Shown here one piece after another: positions 1 to 12,284 of a stretch of 54,239 nucleotides of DNA. Each line of letters opens with the position of its first letter. The stretch's first letter is position 1. Source of the DNA: Purshia tridentata. Taxonomy: Eukaryota > Streptophyta > Magnoliopsida > Rosales > Rosaceae. Location: assembly GCA_003254885.1 (NCBI GenBank), contig QANT01001841.1:1-54239 (forward strand). The letters are read 5' to 3'. The notes under the pieces are model-generated. The model was not told where the DNA came from. It saw only the letters and a list, made by a program, of their open reading frames with translations, and searched no databases. The translations under genes and the position numbers were made by a program.

Positions 1-1122
1 ATTTTATGTAATAAGTTGTATTTGCTTATATAGGTAAGATAATTAAATAACTATTAATTTAGTTAATTTTTTATGAAGAGATAATTCTTCAAAAAAAACT
101 TAAAAAATAAACGGTTTTAAACATTTAAATTGCATCTTGTGGTGGTCCCATGGCCATTGCCTAAAACTTTTTTATCTTTTTAACAATATAATATAGGGTT
201 AATTTCAAATAAATCAATCAAAAATTTTACAATCACATTTTAATCAATGTAATTTTTTATAATTTCATTTTAGTCACTATTGACCAAAAATGAATTAAAT
301 TTAGTGACTAAAGTAGGATATAGTTTCAAAATCTATTGATATTTATAGAATATTATATAATATTAAAATATTTTATTAATTTAAATGTAATTTTCTATAT
401 AATATATCAAATTGTGATTAATTAATCAGACCAAAAAAAATTGTTATTAGTTAATAAAGAGGAGCGAAACATGATGTATGGTCCGTACATGAAAATGTAC
501 CCCACATTCTCTGACAAGCTACGCTGTTAGTATGTCCTTGGATAGAGTTTTTTATGGTTGAAGATGCTCCTCATTGCGATTTGACTCCACATTTTATATC
601 ATCTTGTTTAAGCTGCCTCTGCTGCAGCTGCTGCCGCAACCCATGCACAGATCTTAGCCATCTTAATTACATGGGGTGTGTGTGTGTTGTGTTCTGAGAG
701 AGAGAGAGAGAGAGAGATTGGTAAAGCAAAAACAGGCAATTAATAACCTGTCCTTAATTAATTACTCAAACAGTGGTACTAATTTCTCTCAGAGACAACT
801 CAGCTTTGAGAGTAAAATTTCAAACTTTGTACACAAATGCATGCAACCCATTCATCTGTCCATGGGTTTCAAAAGTCAGAGTCATTAATAACTAAACACA
901 AAAAAAATAAAAAGAAAAACCACTCCACTCTTCTCCCATCCTCCAAAAAAGAAGCAAAAGAAAAAAAAAACCCAACAAATTTAGGTGATCAAGATTGAAA
1001 GACAACTGAAGAAAGATGTTAAAAAAAAGAGAAGCTTTACAGCTTCATCTTGGTCATCTTCTCCATGAAAATCATATGTATCCCACCAAATTCTTGAATC
1101 TCGAACATAATATTTGTTCGGT
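1..1122. other. AT-rich spacer downstream of the first SAUR gene
   Basis: No supportable gene is present. The stretch is strongly A+T-rich, with homopolymer runs and a short (GA)n tract near 697-717. The part just before 1123 is the 3' flank of the minus-strand SAUR gene. A 70-codon open frame at 676-888 crosses the GA tract and resembles no protein family I know. Confidence 0.6.
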
Positions 1123-1437
1123 TCATCTGAGCATTGAAGTTAGAGAGCGAAAGACGACTTCTTCGCAAGGGATCGTGAGACCCATGTCGTGATCGAACCC
1201 AAATTCCTCTTCAGCTTGGCGAAGGAGGCATTGGAACTGAGGATGAGTCAAGAACGAGATGGGGACAATGTACCTTGTTCTGTTCTCGCCAACATAGACT
1301 GGGAAATGCCCTTTTGGGACATCGAGAGGAAGACCATCTTCGTCGTAGCCATGTTTCTTTCCCAAGCTGGAGCATCGCTTGAGGATTTGCTTGAGTACTG
1401 CGGTTTGGGCGAGTTTGTTTGATTTTCTAATGGCCAT
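1123..1437 (-). CDS. SAUR50-like: SAUR-like auxin-responsive protein, SAUR50 type
   Basis: Small auxin-up RNA protein of 104 aa with no intron, as usual for SAURs. In the family, SAURs bind and inhibit PP2C.D phosphatases, which keeps plasma-membrane H+-ATPases active and promotes acid growth. The sequence shows the full SAUR core: a basic N-terminus with [13 protein letters not shown], then [12 protein letters not shown] (about residues 40-51), [15 protein letters not shown] (about 55-69) and the [15 protein letters not shown] block near residue 90. It is very close to the Arabidopsis SAUR50 group, which is conserved and often light- or growth-related. The ATG is the first in frame and gives the standard MAI start. 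Nothing is truncated. The other SAUR of the window, at 19 kb, belongs to a different subgroup. Confidence 0.95.
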   Translation of the reverse strand: MAIRKSNKLAQTAVLKQILKRCSSLGKKHGYDEDGLPLDVPKGHFPVYVGENRTRYIVPISFLTHPQFQCLLRQAEEEFGFDHDMGLTIPCEEVVFRSLTSMLR

Positions 1438-1625
1438 GTTTTGAGGGTTTGATGGGTTTGAGAGAGAAGGGTGTTTGTTGGTTTTGGAATGAAGGAAATG
1501 GAGGTTGGGATAAGAGAGAGTATGAGAAGAGAGGTGGAGATGGTGAAGTGAGCGAAGGGGTTATGGGGGTATTTATGAAGAGAAGAAGGCTGGAGAGAGA
1601 GAGAGAGAGAGAGTTCATGTGGAGG
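1438..1625 (-). promoter_or_regulatory. Proximal promoter and CT-rich leader of the SAUR50-like gene
   Basis: Read on the minus strand, ATAAATA at 1576-1570 lies about 135 bases before the ATG and is a plausible TATA box. Between it and the ATG the leader is pyrimidine-rich. Just upstream is a (CT)n tract (GA on the plus strand, about 1591-1612). CT/GA tracts near start sites are common in plant core promoters. The assignment is positional only. Confidence 0.4.
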
Positions 1626-2169
1626 GTGAGGGAGCGAAAGGACATAACACGGGTGTATTGGGGTATGTGTATGTGTGTGCAAGCAATGGTGGGAGCCAAG
1701 CCCACTGGGTTCTACTCTTCTTTGTTGGCCCTCTAAATGACAACATGGACCCTCTCTTTCTCCCCTATCTCTCTCTGTCTTGATGGAAATTTGTTCAATA
1801 CTAGCTTATAACAACCGATATCTTAATTTTGAGGTTTTTCTTATTGGCAAGCTCTAATGGCTTTTTGGTTGAGCTTTGACCAAAGCATTTCTTAATTCAT
1901 GACTTTCCACACAAACATATATCAATATGTTATACAATGCCTTTATATGAAAGTTGGGTAATGATGAAAACACTTTGCGATTAACTTATTATTTTCTGTT
2001 GAAAATGATTTATCTAACGTGACATTTGCTGAGTCTGTTGGAAATGTACTTATATACATATATATAATTATTTTCGGATCTGTATGTCTCGAAGTTATTA
2101 ACTTCTAGAGTTTGTATTGACAAATTGGTAAATAAAGCGGATTTATCTACGCAAAATTTGCATTGTCAG

Positions 2170-2341
2170 AACCTCGATCTTATGCTTTTATCAACTTCTT
2201 TATGTGTTTTTTTATTCCATTTTGTCATGATTAGTGTAAAATCATGCTCTCTATTTTGTGGCCAAGAACCTCCATCCTATGCTTTTGTCAACTTCTTTAT
2301 GTGTTTTTTTATTCCATTTTGTCATGATTAGTGTAAAATCA
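2170..2341. repeat. Two-copy tandem duplication, about 97-bp period
   Basis: About 75 bases at 2170-2243 recur at 2267-2341 with three substitutions near the left end. The copies are joined by a short spacer (about 23 bases). Both contain the same T-rich block and end in TTAGTGTAAAATCA. No coding function is evident. Confidence 0.85.
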
Positions 2342-3209
2342 ACATTATACCTCAAATTTTAAATTTTAACTCCTAAATTATGAGCAGTCCAAAATCAAAT
2401 TGTTAAAACTAAAAATTTAAAACGAATGTATAGTAATCTATAGAACCAAGACATTTCAATGGATCGGTTTCACACCAATTAATTAGTGCTTACTGTAGTA
2501 GCGCAATTATGAAATTAACATATATATAGAACATCAAATTATTCTAGTACCCTTTACTCAGATTCTTACATTCATTACATGTAAATTTTTAAGCATATTA
2601 GATCGAAAAATTCTTTAGAACCCATATTTGTCTTAGAAATTTTCTTATGTGAAATTATATTTGAGAGATTTTATTTATTTATTAGTACCATATTTGAGAG
2701 AATTGAAAGAAAGAAAATTTGAAAAAGGAAAAAAAAGTTGGATTGTATGATGTCCCTTTTGAAGGTCATTCATCATAATTAATTAAGTAATTGACCACTA
2801 TATGAATCTTTTTATGTGAAAGCTAAAATCACGGACCAGCAATAAGTGTACTCTCCAGTACAGTCCTGTTTAGGGTTTGTCGTTTTGTGATTGTTGGGCA
2901 AGCTGGTCTTGTGATTCCATGATAGATAAAACAATATATGGTAGTAATCACTTTCCCTCTCACTCAGTCACTCAGATCGAGCACATAGCAAATTGAAAAT
3001 TGTTGCAGAAACCATGTGTTGTAGTTGTGTTTGTTACTGCTTTCAGAAACCCATGTGTAATTGTGTTTGTTACTGAATACTGACTGCTGCTGCTTCTGCA
3101 CATTTTTCCTCATCTACACTTTTCTTTTTTATCTTCAAGTGGGAGATATAGATACCAACAAAGTAAACAAATTCCTCAACCCCTTTCCCACTTTCATCAT
3201 TAATTCCCA

Positions 3210-3232
3210 TATATATATATATATATATATAT
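3210..3232. repeat. (AT)n microsatellite
   Basis: An uninterrupted TA/AT dinucleotide run of about 11 units in the AT-rich spacer. It is likely polymorphic in length. Confidence 0.9.
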
Positions 3233-3812
3233 TAGTAATAATCTAAGTTTGACTAACATTTTCACTTTTTTCTTATTTATATCGAAAAGGTAAACATAAT
3301 TAATAAATTAAAATTTTGTTGTATGTTATATATATGTGTCTGTACTATAGAATTTTCTTTATTTTACCTCACATTTCTTTACAGCGTAAATCTTAACTAA
3401 GACTTGCTTATTAGGTACATCATGGCATTGCAATGAATGAAAAATACGTGTAGTCACTCGAAAATTACACGTCAAGTGAATTTAAATATTTTTTTGTCTC
3501 TGCAAAAGTTCAAACTGATATATTTTTTTTAAATAACGTCATCAACTTAAGTTATCACTTATTCTCTTCTCTCACAACTTAAGTTATTGAGACACATAAC
3601 GTCATTGCAGAGGACATACTTTTTGTTTGATAACTACATATTTTCTTCCCTTTCCTGTACGTGAAACATGTTTGGAATATTGTTTATGTCTCGCACTCTC
3701 ACGCAATGCAAGTACTTGGCCGCCTAACCATATATAAGCCAAAAACTGGAGAAGTTGATACAATAATGTATCAATTATGTTGCAATATACATATGCACTT
3801 CAATACCGTAGC

Positions 3813-3865
3813 TAGGGGTGAACATTTATATCGCACCAAACCGAACCACACTCTGCCCACCCTTA
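3813..3865. mobile_element. Possible hAT-like terminal remnant (53 bp)
   Basis: The block begins TAGGGGTG and ends CACCCTTA, which are near-perfect inverted termini of the type found on plant hAT elements (TAGGGRTG). A short ACCAAACCGAACC subterminal motif lies inside. No clear 8-bp target duplication is visible, and the block is too short to be a normal element, so it is at best an internally deleted relic. Confidence 0.3.
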
Positions 3866-4673
3866 CTTGCTAATGTGGTTTTAAGATAGTAAAACAGAAA
3901 CCATATCTCTGTCAGCAAAGAGCCCTAAACTCCACAGCCTGGCCAACACATGTCTCTCACAAATAATATTTTTATTTTTTAAATTATACTTTTGGTCCTT
4001 ATATGGATTGCTTTCTACTTCAAATCATTGAATAAAAAATAATACACTAGAAGATGTTCTAAGTTCAAATCCTTCTTTTCCGAGAAAAAAAAGAAGGCTC
4101 GAGCCTCACCCATTGACGGGTCTAAGCCGAGCCATTAAGCCGAGCTAGAACCTAATTAAATTAGGGCAAATGAGCCGGTGGCTCATTAGCTTACATTGAA
4201 GTACTGTGCAGTGTCTTACAATAACGTAGAGAGCTTTCTATGTGGTCCTATTGAAACCATTGCCACTAGAAAGAGGGGTTACAAACTTACAATCAGACAT
4301 AAATCTACTTGAAACGTACGCCACTTATACTTCCTAGCAAGACTGGCTCCATTTCTGCAAAGTCGATCATATCCCTCCATGTTCTAAAGCTAATAAAGTG
4401 GTCATCCACAAAGCTAAGATTTAGTGCCTGATACGGCAATGTCCTGCATTTGTCTTTTCTTTTTGTTTTTCTACAACTTCTAATAAGTACACACATGCAT
4501 CCTTTACACAGACTGATAGACACCATCACACCAATAAAGATTTTGTTTTAGAGGGTGACAGGATGTATAGATAACTTAAGACTATTTCAGTTTTAGCTCT
4601 CAGTTGTTCCTGAATTAACCTTGCCAAAACCTCACTATTAAAGAGTTCAAGAGGAAGGTAATATTATAAGGGG

Positions 4674-4963
4674 AAAGTAAACCTATGCCCCCACAATTTT
4701 GGGATCTGTCCTACTTTGATGGGTAATTAAATTGACTCATATTACACCTATATTATAAATTTGTTGCAATGTGAGTTTTTCATTTAATTAATCTTAAAAT
4801 AAATGTGAAAGTCGAATAGATGAGAATTCTGAATAATTAATCTTGGACGAGCATAACCCACATTACAACAAATTTATAATACATGAGAGCCAATGTGAGT
4901 CATTTTATTTTAGGGGTAAATTGGATAGACCCCAAAGTCGAAGAGGCATAAGTGTAATATTCC
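4674..4963. mobile_element. Foldback/MITE-like element with arms of about 100 bp
   Basis: The left arm (about 4674-4774) is matched, inverted and imperfectly, by the right arm (about 4855-4963). Shared blocks in order are TATGCC, then TTTGGGRTCT, then TGACTCAYATT, then TATTATAAATTTGTTG and CAATGTG. The roughly 80-bp centre is AT-rich and non-coding. Long terminal inverted repeats, a total size near 290 bp and no ORF are typical of a MITE. The exact ends and target duplication are not certain. Confidence 0.65.
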
Positions 4964-5531
4964 TAATTTCCTATTATGTTGCTAGACGATTAACCTAACT
5001 TATTGATCGGCTAGATTTTTGTTTAAATGTGTAGTCCAAGGACAAGGGTTCTTGGCCCGCAGTCCAAATGAGGAGTTTGACAATATAACATGTTAAATGT
5101 CTGATAAAAAAAACATTACCCATCTAGCTTATTACCTGCCTGCCACCGTCATTGAAGAAGCTCATCCATGTTCTGTGAATGAGATTGATCGGAAGGAAAG
5201 AAGAACAAAAAGCATGAGAGGGACTAAAAAGGCCCACCATACTCTTCAAATACGGTGCCCCCCAAAGCCAATATAAACTTGAGGAGGGTATATATTTTCT
5301 TTTCCAGTGATTGTGACTCCCCTGGTTTGGCACATGAAGGCATGTTACTCTTGCCCCAAAAGCCTCCAGCAAAAGACAACAATGTAAGGACCTCTAAGAT
5401 CATTCCAACTACTCAAAACGGCTGCTTTACTTACTCAAAATATTACTTCAACTGTAACTGCCTTACTTGGAAGTTGGAATATCTTTTAGTCCCCAGAGCT
5501 TTGTGAGAACCCTTTTCTGTCAGCCACATAT

Positions 5532-5562
<31 letters not shown>

Positions 5563-7199
5563 ATATATATGTCTTTGTCCTTTCCACCGGCTCATGCTGA
5601 AAACTTGGTAAAAATTGAGATCATAATATAGAAAATTTTAAAACTAAAGCTACCACTGTGGATAAAAAAACAAGCAGAGAAACCAACTGACTATACAATA
5701 GTACTATTCACACCCATGTGGGTTGTAAGGAATTGCCACCACAATGAAACCTGAAGCTGCATTATGGATTTTGATGATGGTGATGTCAGAATACATGGTC
5801 ATATGGGTTTGTTCCATAAGAAGTTTCAACAAAATATATCTTAATCATAAACAAAATAAGAAATACATAGAAAAAACAATGATTAGTCAGAGTATTAATT
5901 CATGAAAGATGAAGTACTTATCCATATATATCCATACATATTCTCAAAGTATTAATCATTATCCATATCAGAAGATCAAGTAACTGATGGTGATGCCATC
6001 AAAATGTAAATTTGTAAAACTAGTTCCACACCCATCTGCCCTGCAAGAGAAATGGTTAGTAGAAGACACTATGATTGGAAAATGACACTAAAGATGACAT
6101 AAAGCTACTCAATGAGGTATGCTTTTTCCCATAAGAAGTTAAGAACTACTTAACAGCTAAACCAAGGCAATTGGGAAACACCAACCATTATACTATATAA
6201 CCTACACCATATAGGCCTAGATTCAATTGGCCAAGTGCAATTATGGGGAGGAGATAATTATTGATTTAGAGCCACCACAAAAAATTCTAAAAGGTTTCTG
6301 AGTCTTAAGGATAGCCTCATACCTGAAATGTGCAAGACAAAGAATGTCAAATGACAATGGGTTACTTTTAAGAACCCTAAGAATAGATGCAGCAGGGCCC
6401 AGATATAAGCCACCATTATACTCACAGCACTGAAAGGACTGAAAGATGTACCAGTTAATTAGGGCCCGCAGCCACTTGATTGATATGTACTGTATATATT
6501 TGATGGAACTTTTGATGTGCAGTAAAGTTTGTGTGAATATTAGATAATTTTAGGGCTACCGCAGCTAGTCAAGACCATAGGAGTTTATGCACTTGGGGAA
6601 ATGGAGATAAAATGAAATTGTGGATGGTAAAATGTACATCACTGAGAAATTAAGCTCTAGTATTACAACAATGGACATCAAAGGTGAAGATTTAATACAT
6701 GTATTTCATTTTTGATATCCAATATAAATCCTAAATACTAAACCTTAAACCCAAAACACCTCTCGAACTCCCAAACACTTATTTGGGAGAGCAAATTGAT
6801 CTATATAATATTTTACTTTCAGATGGTAAACAGTTAAACACAAACAAATGTTCAAAGTTGAAAATTAAATAATAGGTGTCCAAGTAAACCAAGAATATTC
6901 TTTATCCTGATAGTAAAAAGTTAGTTAGTAATAGAAAGATACACCTTTTACTTTCTTCCTTTTAAGTTGTTTATTGATACAGAGCCGCATTGTGATGAGG
7001 AGCACCACAAATTTGACATCACAAATTTGTGTCCAACAAAAAGGAGCAAAGGACAAAAATTCTCAATATCTGAGAAAATACATAAAATCCCTACATTTAT
7101 ATGCCATCGTGTGAATCTGCTGTGAAAGCAATTTGAAACCATCTGCTGCCAAAGAAACTTGGAACTGAAATCTCAAAAAATCTGGAGTATAATTTACGT
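4964..7199. other. AT-rich spacer with a TA microsatellite
   Basis: No gene can be supported here. Long open frames lack family resemblance and plausible splice partners. A broken (TA)n microsatellite occupies about 5532-5570. The right end (about 6950-7199) is the likely 3' untranslated region of the minus-strand YEATS gene, which stops at 7200. Confidence 0.55.
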
Positions 7200-8937
7200 T
7201 CACTGGTCCGAGGCAGGATTCAATTGTTGGTGCTGCCCATCTAACAGACTTATCTCTCTTCGAAATTTAGCAATATGAGCTTGAACCTAATACAATAGCA
7301 TTTGAAACCGTCAATATAGTTAGCCTTTAGGATAAATAACATTCTTATCTCAACTAAGTTATGGAGTAAACAAACTTATATTTACATAATTTACTACTCA
7401 TGCTAGCATGCCAGAACATTAAATACTTTCACATCTTTACAACATGGAATTCATCCCATTAACGGTTACACGATTCAGGATTCATACCTTCTCAGTTCTG
7501 GCTTATTTGGACTTCAGTGGTTAATAAGACAGAATGGGATGGCATTGCAAAATCAAAAAGAAATTTAACTGTGATGGCTCAATGCAAATGAAGAAGCAGA
7601 ATAGGCATTTGCTACAAATAATTAGACTGGTTTTGGTATAGACCTAGTGAAATTTAGAAATTTATCAGTAATAATTAATGAATCATGTAGGATGCAACAG
7701 ATTAATTTGCTCAAAGAAAATTTCAGGAAAACTTAACCAGAGATAGATACCATGATTTCATGACTCCATATTTTATTTATTATACTTGTGCTCTGTTAAG
7801 AGACACATAATTCGGGATTCATCCATAAGAGTGAGTAGTCTTCCCTTAAGTGACTCAAGAAGTCCATCAATCCATTCAACACAAACTTAAGGAATGTTGG
7901 AAAACTGAAAAACTGGTCTAAACCAGTTCTAGATAAAACTTGATAGTTTAAAAGTTTAAGACCTACCTCAGCTCTAGTTTAGAATTTTATTTATTGCATC
8001 TAAATTTGGGTCTTTCTTGGTTCTGAACTACAATTTTGGTTCACCATTTCTTACATATACAAGTATGTATAATAGAATACGATATGGCACATATATACAA
8101 TTTTGGAAGAAATATCTACAAATTAGACATAAAATTGAAACTAGACAAAACCAAAAAAATGAAAAGTCTTCTCTTTTGTTATATTAGTGAAAATGAACAA
8201 AACTTCTAGATTGTCAATGAAACTGTCAGTACTCATGAATAAAAGCCACCACCGAAAGAAAGGAAGAAACATCAATTCTCTGTAACCACCACCCACTACC
8301 TTCACCAAACTAGCAACCAGAGAGCATACCTCCCAAAATTTCAGGTTAGATCCAGTGCAAAAGATAACAAAAACCTATCACTGCCTTAATTTAAAATCCC
8401 CAACTCAAACCAATATAAGCTCTTCCATGATGCACTCAACCACCATCTCATGCACTCAACCCCCATCTTAGTCTTCAACAATATTTATTACAATCTGCAA
8501 CTAAATCTCCCCAAACCTCAATACCTTGGCTATATAGCCTATGAGAACCAAAACAGGCACCCACAATGAACATTATTAAAAAATCTGAGCCATCACAATT
8601 TGCAACAAACTCCATAGAGATTGCTACCCATAAACACAACCACGCTGATTCTTTTTATCGTTCTACTAAGTCCATAAGATACCTTTACAGTCCACAAAGG
8701 CATAGCCTATGAATCATGTAAACAACTACCTACCAAGAACAGCGTTGAAGCAGTAGCCTGCACTGGACACATCTGAGCACCATAAGAAACCCCATGGGCA
8801 TCGTGACCCATAACCACAACACAAGCCCCCCGAATTTTTTTAGGTTCTACTGAGCCCATAGGCATACATTTGTCCATTGTGTTGCAACTTGCAGCAATCA
8901 TACTGTATAAAACGTTGTCCATAAAGAGAGAGAGAGG

Positions 8938-8969
<32 letters not shown>

Positions 8970-11489
8970 CTTAGACATGGAATGGTTCTGGCTGGTTTTG
9001 ACCGCAAAATCAGTTCAGTAAACTAGTTTCCAATCTAAAATTGAGTATCAAACACTGTTCAGACACAACCATTGTATCCCTGCATCTGTGAGGATATGTT
9101 GCCACATGATTGTTAGATTTTAACACTGTTATATTGGCTTGGACACTACGTAAATGACCAGATAGAGAGCTGTTATGTGTTAGTTCAAGATTTCTTGTTT
9201 GTCAAATAGCAGTTGCTAACTCAATTTGTTATGAAACCCCTCATAGTTCTGAGGATCATGAACAAGATTTATTTATTAGTCTAAGCAGACTGATCTTATG
9301 TTTGATGTTTTCTTCATTAGCTTAACATGATGATTTCAAGTTCATAACTCTCAAATATACCAATGCATGGCAAATGGATTCTGAACAAAGAAATTAAATG
9401 ACCACGTACATAACTTAAGGGATCGCAAATGGTAAAAGTTTTACCAAGAATACACACACCATGACAGCTCTTGATGCTCACAAAAATGCAAGAAATATGA
9501 AAAGTCAATCAGGTCAAAGTTCCATAATCTTTATCCAGAAATTTCAGATGAAGTAATGCTAACCTGCTGACGAGCTGCTGCAAGTTGTAACAGCTCATCT
9601 GCTTCTGAGAAATTCATGAACCACTGACACAGGGGATGATCTTTAGTGTCACCTCTCTTTCTCTTACTTGGGTCCTCAACTGGAACTACATGCAATGAAA
9701 ATAATAATTTACATATCCGCAACGTGGTATAGAGAAATTACAGACTACAGAGCAGAAGAATTTATACCAGGAGGAGGCAAAGCAAAGCCAGCAGGTAGTC
9801 TGGGCAAGGTTACAGCTGGCTGATTCTGCATACGAGCTAGAAAAGCCTCTGAAGGCTCAGGGAACACAATCTCATCATAGGATTCCACAACAACCGGTTT
9901 CTTAGTTGACATAGGACCGGATTCATCCTCTGGGTACAACTTCAAATGATGAAATCTGTGGACAGGTTCGACTTCAATAAACTGTAAGCCTAATAAATTT
10001 ATATTTCCATGTCCCAGCTTTCATAATTAATGTGCTTAGATATTCACCAATATTCTTTTATTTCCACAATTAAAGATCAAATTCAGCTTTCTTTGATGGG
10101 TAGACCATAGTACCAAATTGATGCCAAAAAACAGCCTGTTTGGCTGTTTAAAGTCATTTGGTTATGATCAAATTTTATGGACAGTAAAGTTTAAGTGACC
10201 CTAAAACATGTTATAGATAAAAAATAAAAAGAAAAGTACAACAATAAAAGCATATAAAGTAGTCCAATCAAAATCATTTTTTTGTACAAATGATCCACCA
10301 ATAAGGCAAACCAGACTGTTAAGCCAAATCTAGTTTCCATAAGAATATGGTACAAATACACCAGGATTTGTTGCTGGAGGATATGGCTAATAACTCACAG
10401 ATGGTAAATGAACATATTAACTATGGAAATCAAAAACAACAAAGCGTTACTTTTCAACTAGATTTAATTTTATAATTCTATTCTTGAACATTCTTTAGAC
10501 ACTTGCTGCTAATTCCGAGAACACACAGAGCTTCAAATACAAAATTGGCTAGTCAAATACCAAGTAAATCACATAAAAATAATATTCAAGGAAACTCACA
10601 AGTTTAATGGCTTATCACTAACATCACTGTGGAAAAAAAGTGTAATGGCGATTTCAAATTCACCCCAGCCAGATTCAGATAACTCAAATGGCGGTGACTC
10701 GATTACCCTTGTGGGATTATTGAAACTGGAATGCAGCTGAAACACAGCACGCTTTATTACCACTCCCAGGTCCTCATTGGTTGCCCCGCGAACATACACA
10801 GTCCACTTATGTGATTGGTACCTAATTGAATGTCATAAAATGCATTCAAATATTCTATTTCTCACGTAAGTAATTCAAGAAGGCAATAAACCTAGCATCA
10901 ATTAAACAATACTTACTCGCTTGCCTTCTTACCGAGCCAGAATGCAATATTGCCATACACTATCGGAACACTAATCTCAACATCTTTGAGTTTCTTATGA
11001 AAAATCTACACGAAGTTACATGAAAAGCAATACAATAAAAAACCCACATTATAAGTTCAAAACATAGATTCATATTATAAGTATTTGAAGCTCAAAATTA
11101 TTTTCTTAGTTTTTGGGTAACAATATAATGGTGATCAGAATAATTGGCAGAAATTTATATTTTTTGAAACAAACTCTCAAGCTGCATTACAATACCATTA
11201 ACAACAGCATACAATGTGGAACAAAATGTTAGCAAATCAAAACAATCTAAAACAGGGTCTTGAAGTAGAGGTTCACAACTACTTTCAGAAGCAGTTTTGG
11301 GCATCTGGGTATCTTTCTTTTGGTGAATTCGGAAATGGGTAATGCAAAAATTTGAAAATCGAACAAGAAAGGTACCTTCTTGTCACTGTCTTCGGGTTTG
11401 CCCATTTTGTTGCGCTGTGATTTGGGCGTGGGCCCACTTAACTCAGGCTGATCTAGACCATGCGTTTTAGAAGAGGAACTGTTGTTCAT
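7200..11489 (-). CDS. YAF9A/GAS41: YEATS-domain protein, GAS41/YAF9 type (TAF14-like), six exons
   Basis: Histone-acyl-lysine reader subunit of nuclear SWR1 (H2A.Z exchange) and NuA4 acetyltransferase complexes. Exons on the minus strand: 11489-11376, 11005-10917, 10821-10600, 9955-9768, 9685-9564 and 7286-7200, all GT-AG. Phases join cleanly to 273 aa (family about 270). After a Ser-rich start, the YEATS domain covers about residues 43-175, with [27 protein letters not shown], the reader-pocket motif HSSF, then SGWGEFEI and [11 protein letters not shown] basic linker with [10 protein letters not shown] leads to a C-terminal coiled coil ([15 protein letters not shown] to the end). Exon 2 may instead begin at 10993 (a second AG 12 bases downstream), which would drop four residues. 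The last intron is unusually long (2277 bases). The start is the first true ATG; the frame further upstream opens only with TTG. Confidence 0.93.
8926..8964. repeat. (GA)n microsatellite inside the YEATS-gene intron
   Basis: A GA dinucleotide run of about 19 units, with one GGG interruption, lies in the long last intron of the YEATS gene. On the transcribed strand it is a (CT)n tract. Confidence 0.9.
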
Positions 11490-11888
11490 GTCCTTGCAAA
11501 AAGCCCCTGTGTAATCCAAGCTCGATCAGAGAAATTAGGGTTTCTTCCCGCGAAGTTACCGGGAGTACGGACTCGAAGCTCTAGATTCTCAGGAGTTATC
11601 CTGTACGACGAGGTTATAATTCTGTGTAATTGAAAACCAGTGAAATGCTGGCACGTTACGCTAAAGAGGGGCATTTAAGTCGGTGAAAGAAAATAGGTTC
11701 CTAAGAAATGACTGAAATACCCTCTCTTGAAAGCAGTGGCGTTCTGTGGATGGCTAACGTGCGTGGGAGCACACAGTAGTGAACCTCTGCTGCTTTCGTT
11801 TACCGTTAATGTTTAAACGACAGGTATTTTCATCTCACAGTCTCTTTAACTAGACAAATAGCTAGTTGGTATACAAAAAAAAAAAAAA

Positions 11889-12284
11889 TTTAAGAATCAC
11901 CTGTTTTTGCATTGCTTTCGGGTTTGTTTACGAAACAATGCTTGTATTTACAAATAAATTTGTTAGTGAAATTTTTTACTTTGGTGAAAAAATGAGCCAG
12001 TTAATTTTTTCAAATTAAAAATATATTTTTATGTCATAAAATATTTACGTACTATTTCTTTTTGGCGTCTACGAAAAAAAAAAAAAAAAAAAAAAAATTT
12101 AAGAATCACCTGTTTTTGCATTGCTTTCGGGTTTGTTTATGAAACAATGCTTGTATTTACAAATAAATTTGTTAGTGAAATATTTTTACTTTGGTGAAAA
12201 AATGAGCCAGTTAATTTTTTCAAATTAAAAATAAATTTTTATGTCATACAATATTTACGTACTATTTCTTTTTGGCGTCTACGA
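11889..12284. repeat. Two-copy tandem duplication, 209-bp period, joined by poly(A)
   Basis: About 186 bases at 11889-12074 recur at 12098-12284 with only a handful of differences. Each copy begins TTTAAGAATCACCTG after a poly(A) run and ends TTTTTGGCGTCTACGA. The poly(A) run before copy 2 is about 24 bases long, against about 14 before copy 1. The duplication lies between the divergent 5' flank of the YEATS gene and the 3' flank of the PPR gene and encodes nothing obvious. Confidence 0.9.

Noticed and set aside
4305-4529. 74-codon minus-strand frame
   Set aside because: No family motif, no splice partners and no promoter-like features.
4658-4961. GTAATATT at both ends of the foldback element as an 8-bp target duplication
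   Set aside because: The right copy lies within the inverted-repeat arm, so the match is probably coincidental.
8707-8922. 71-codon open frame inside the long YEATS-gene intron
   Set aside because: It has no recognisable domain and lies wholly in an intron next to a GA repeat; length is within chance expectation.
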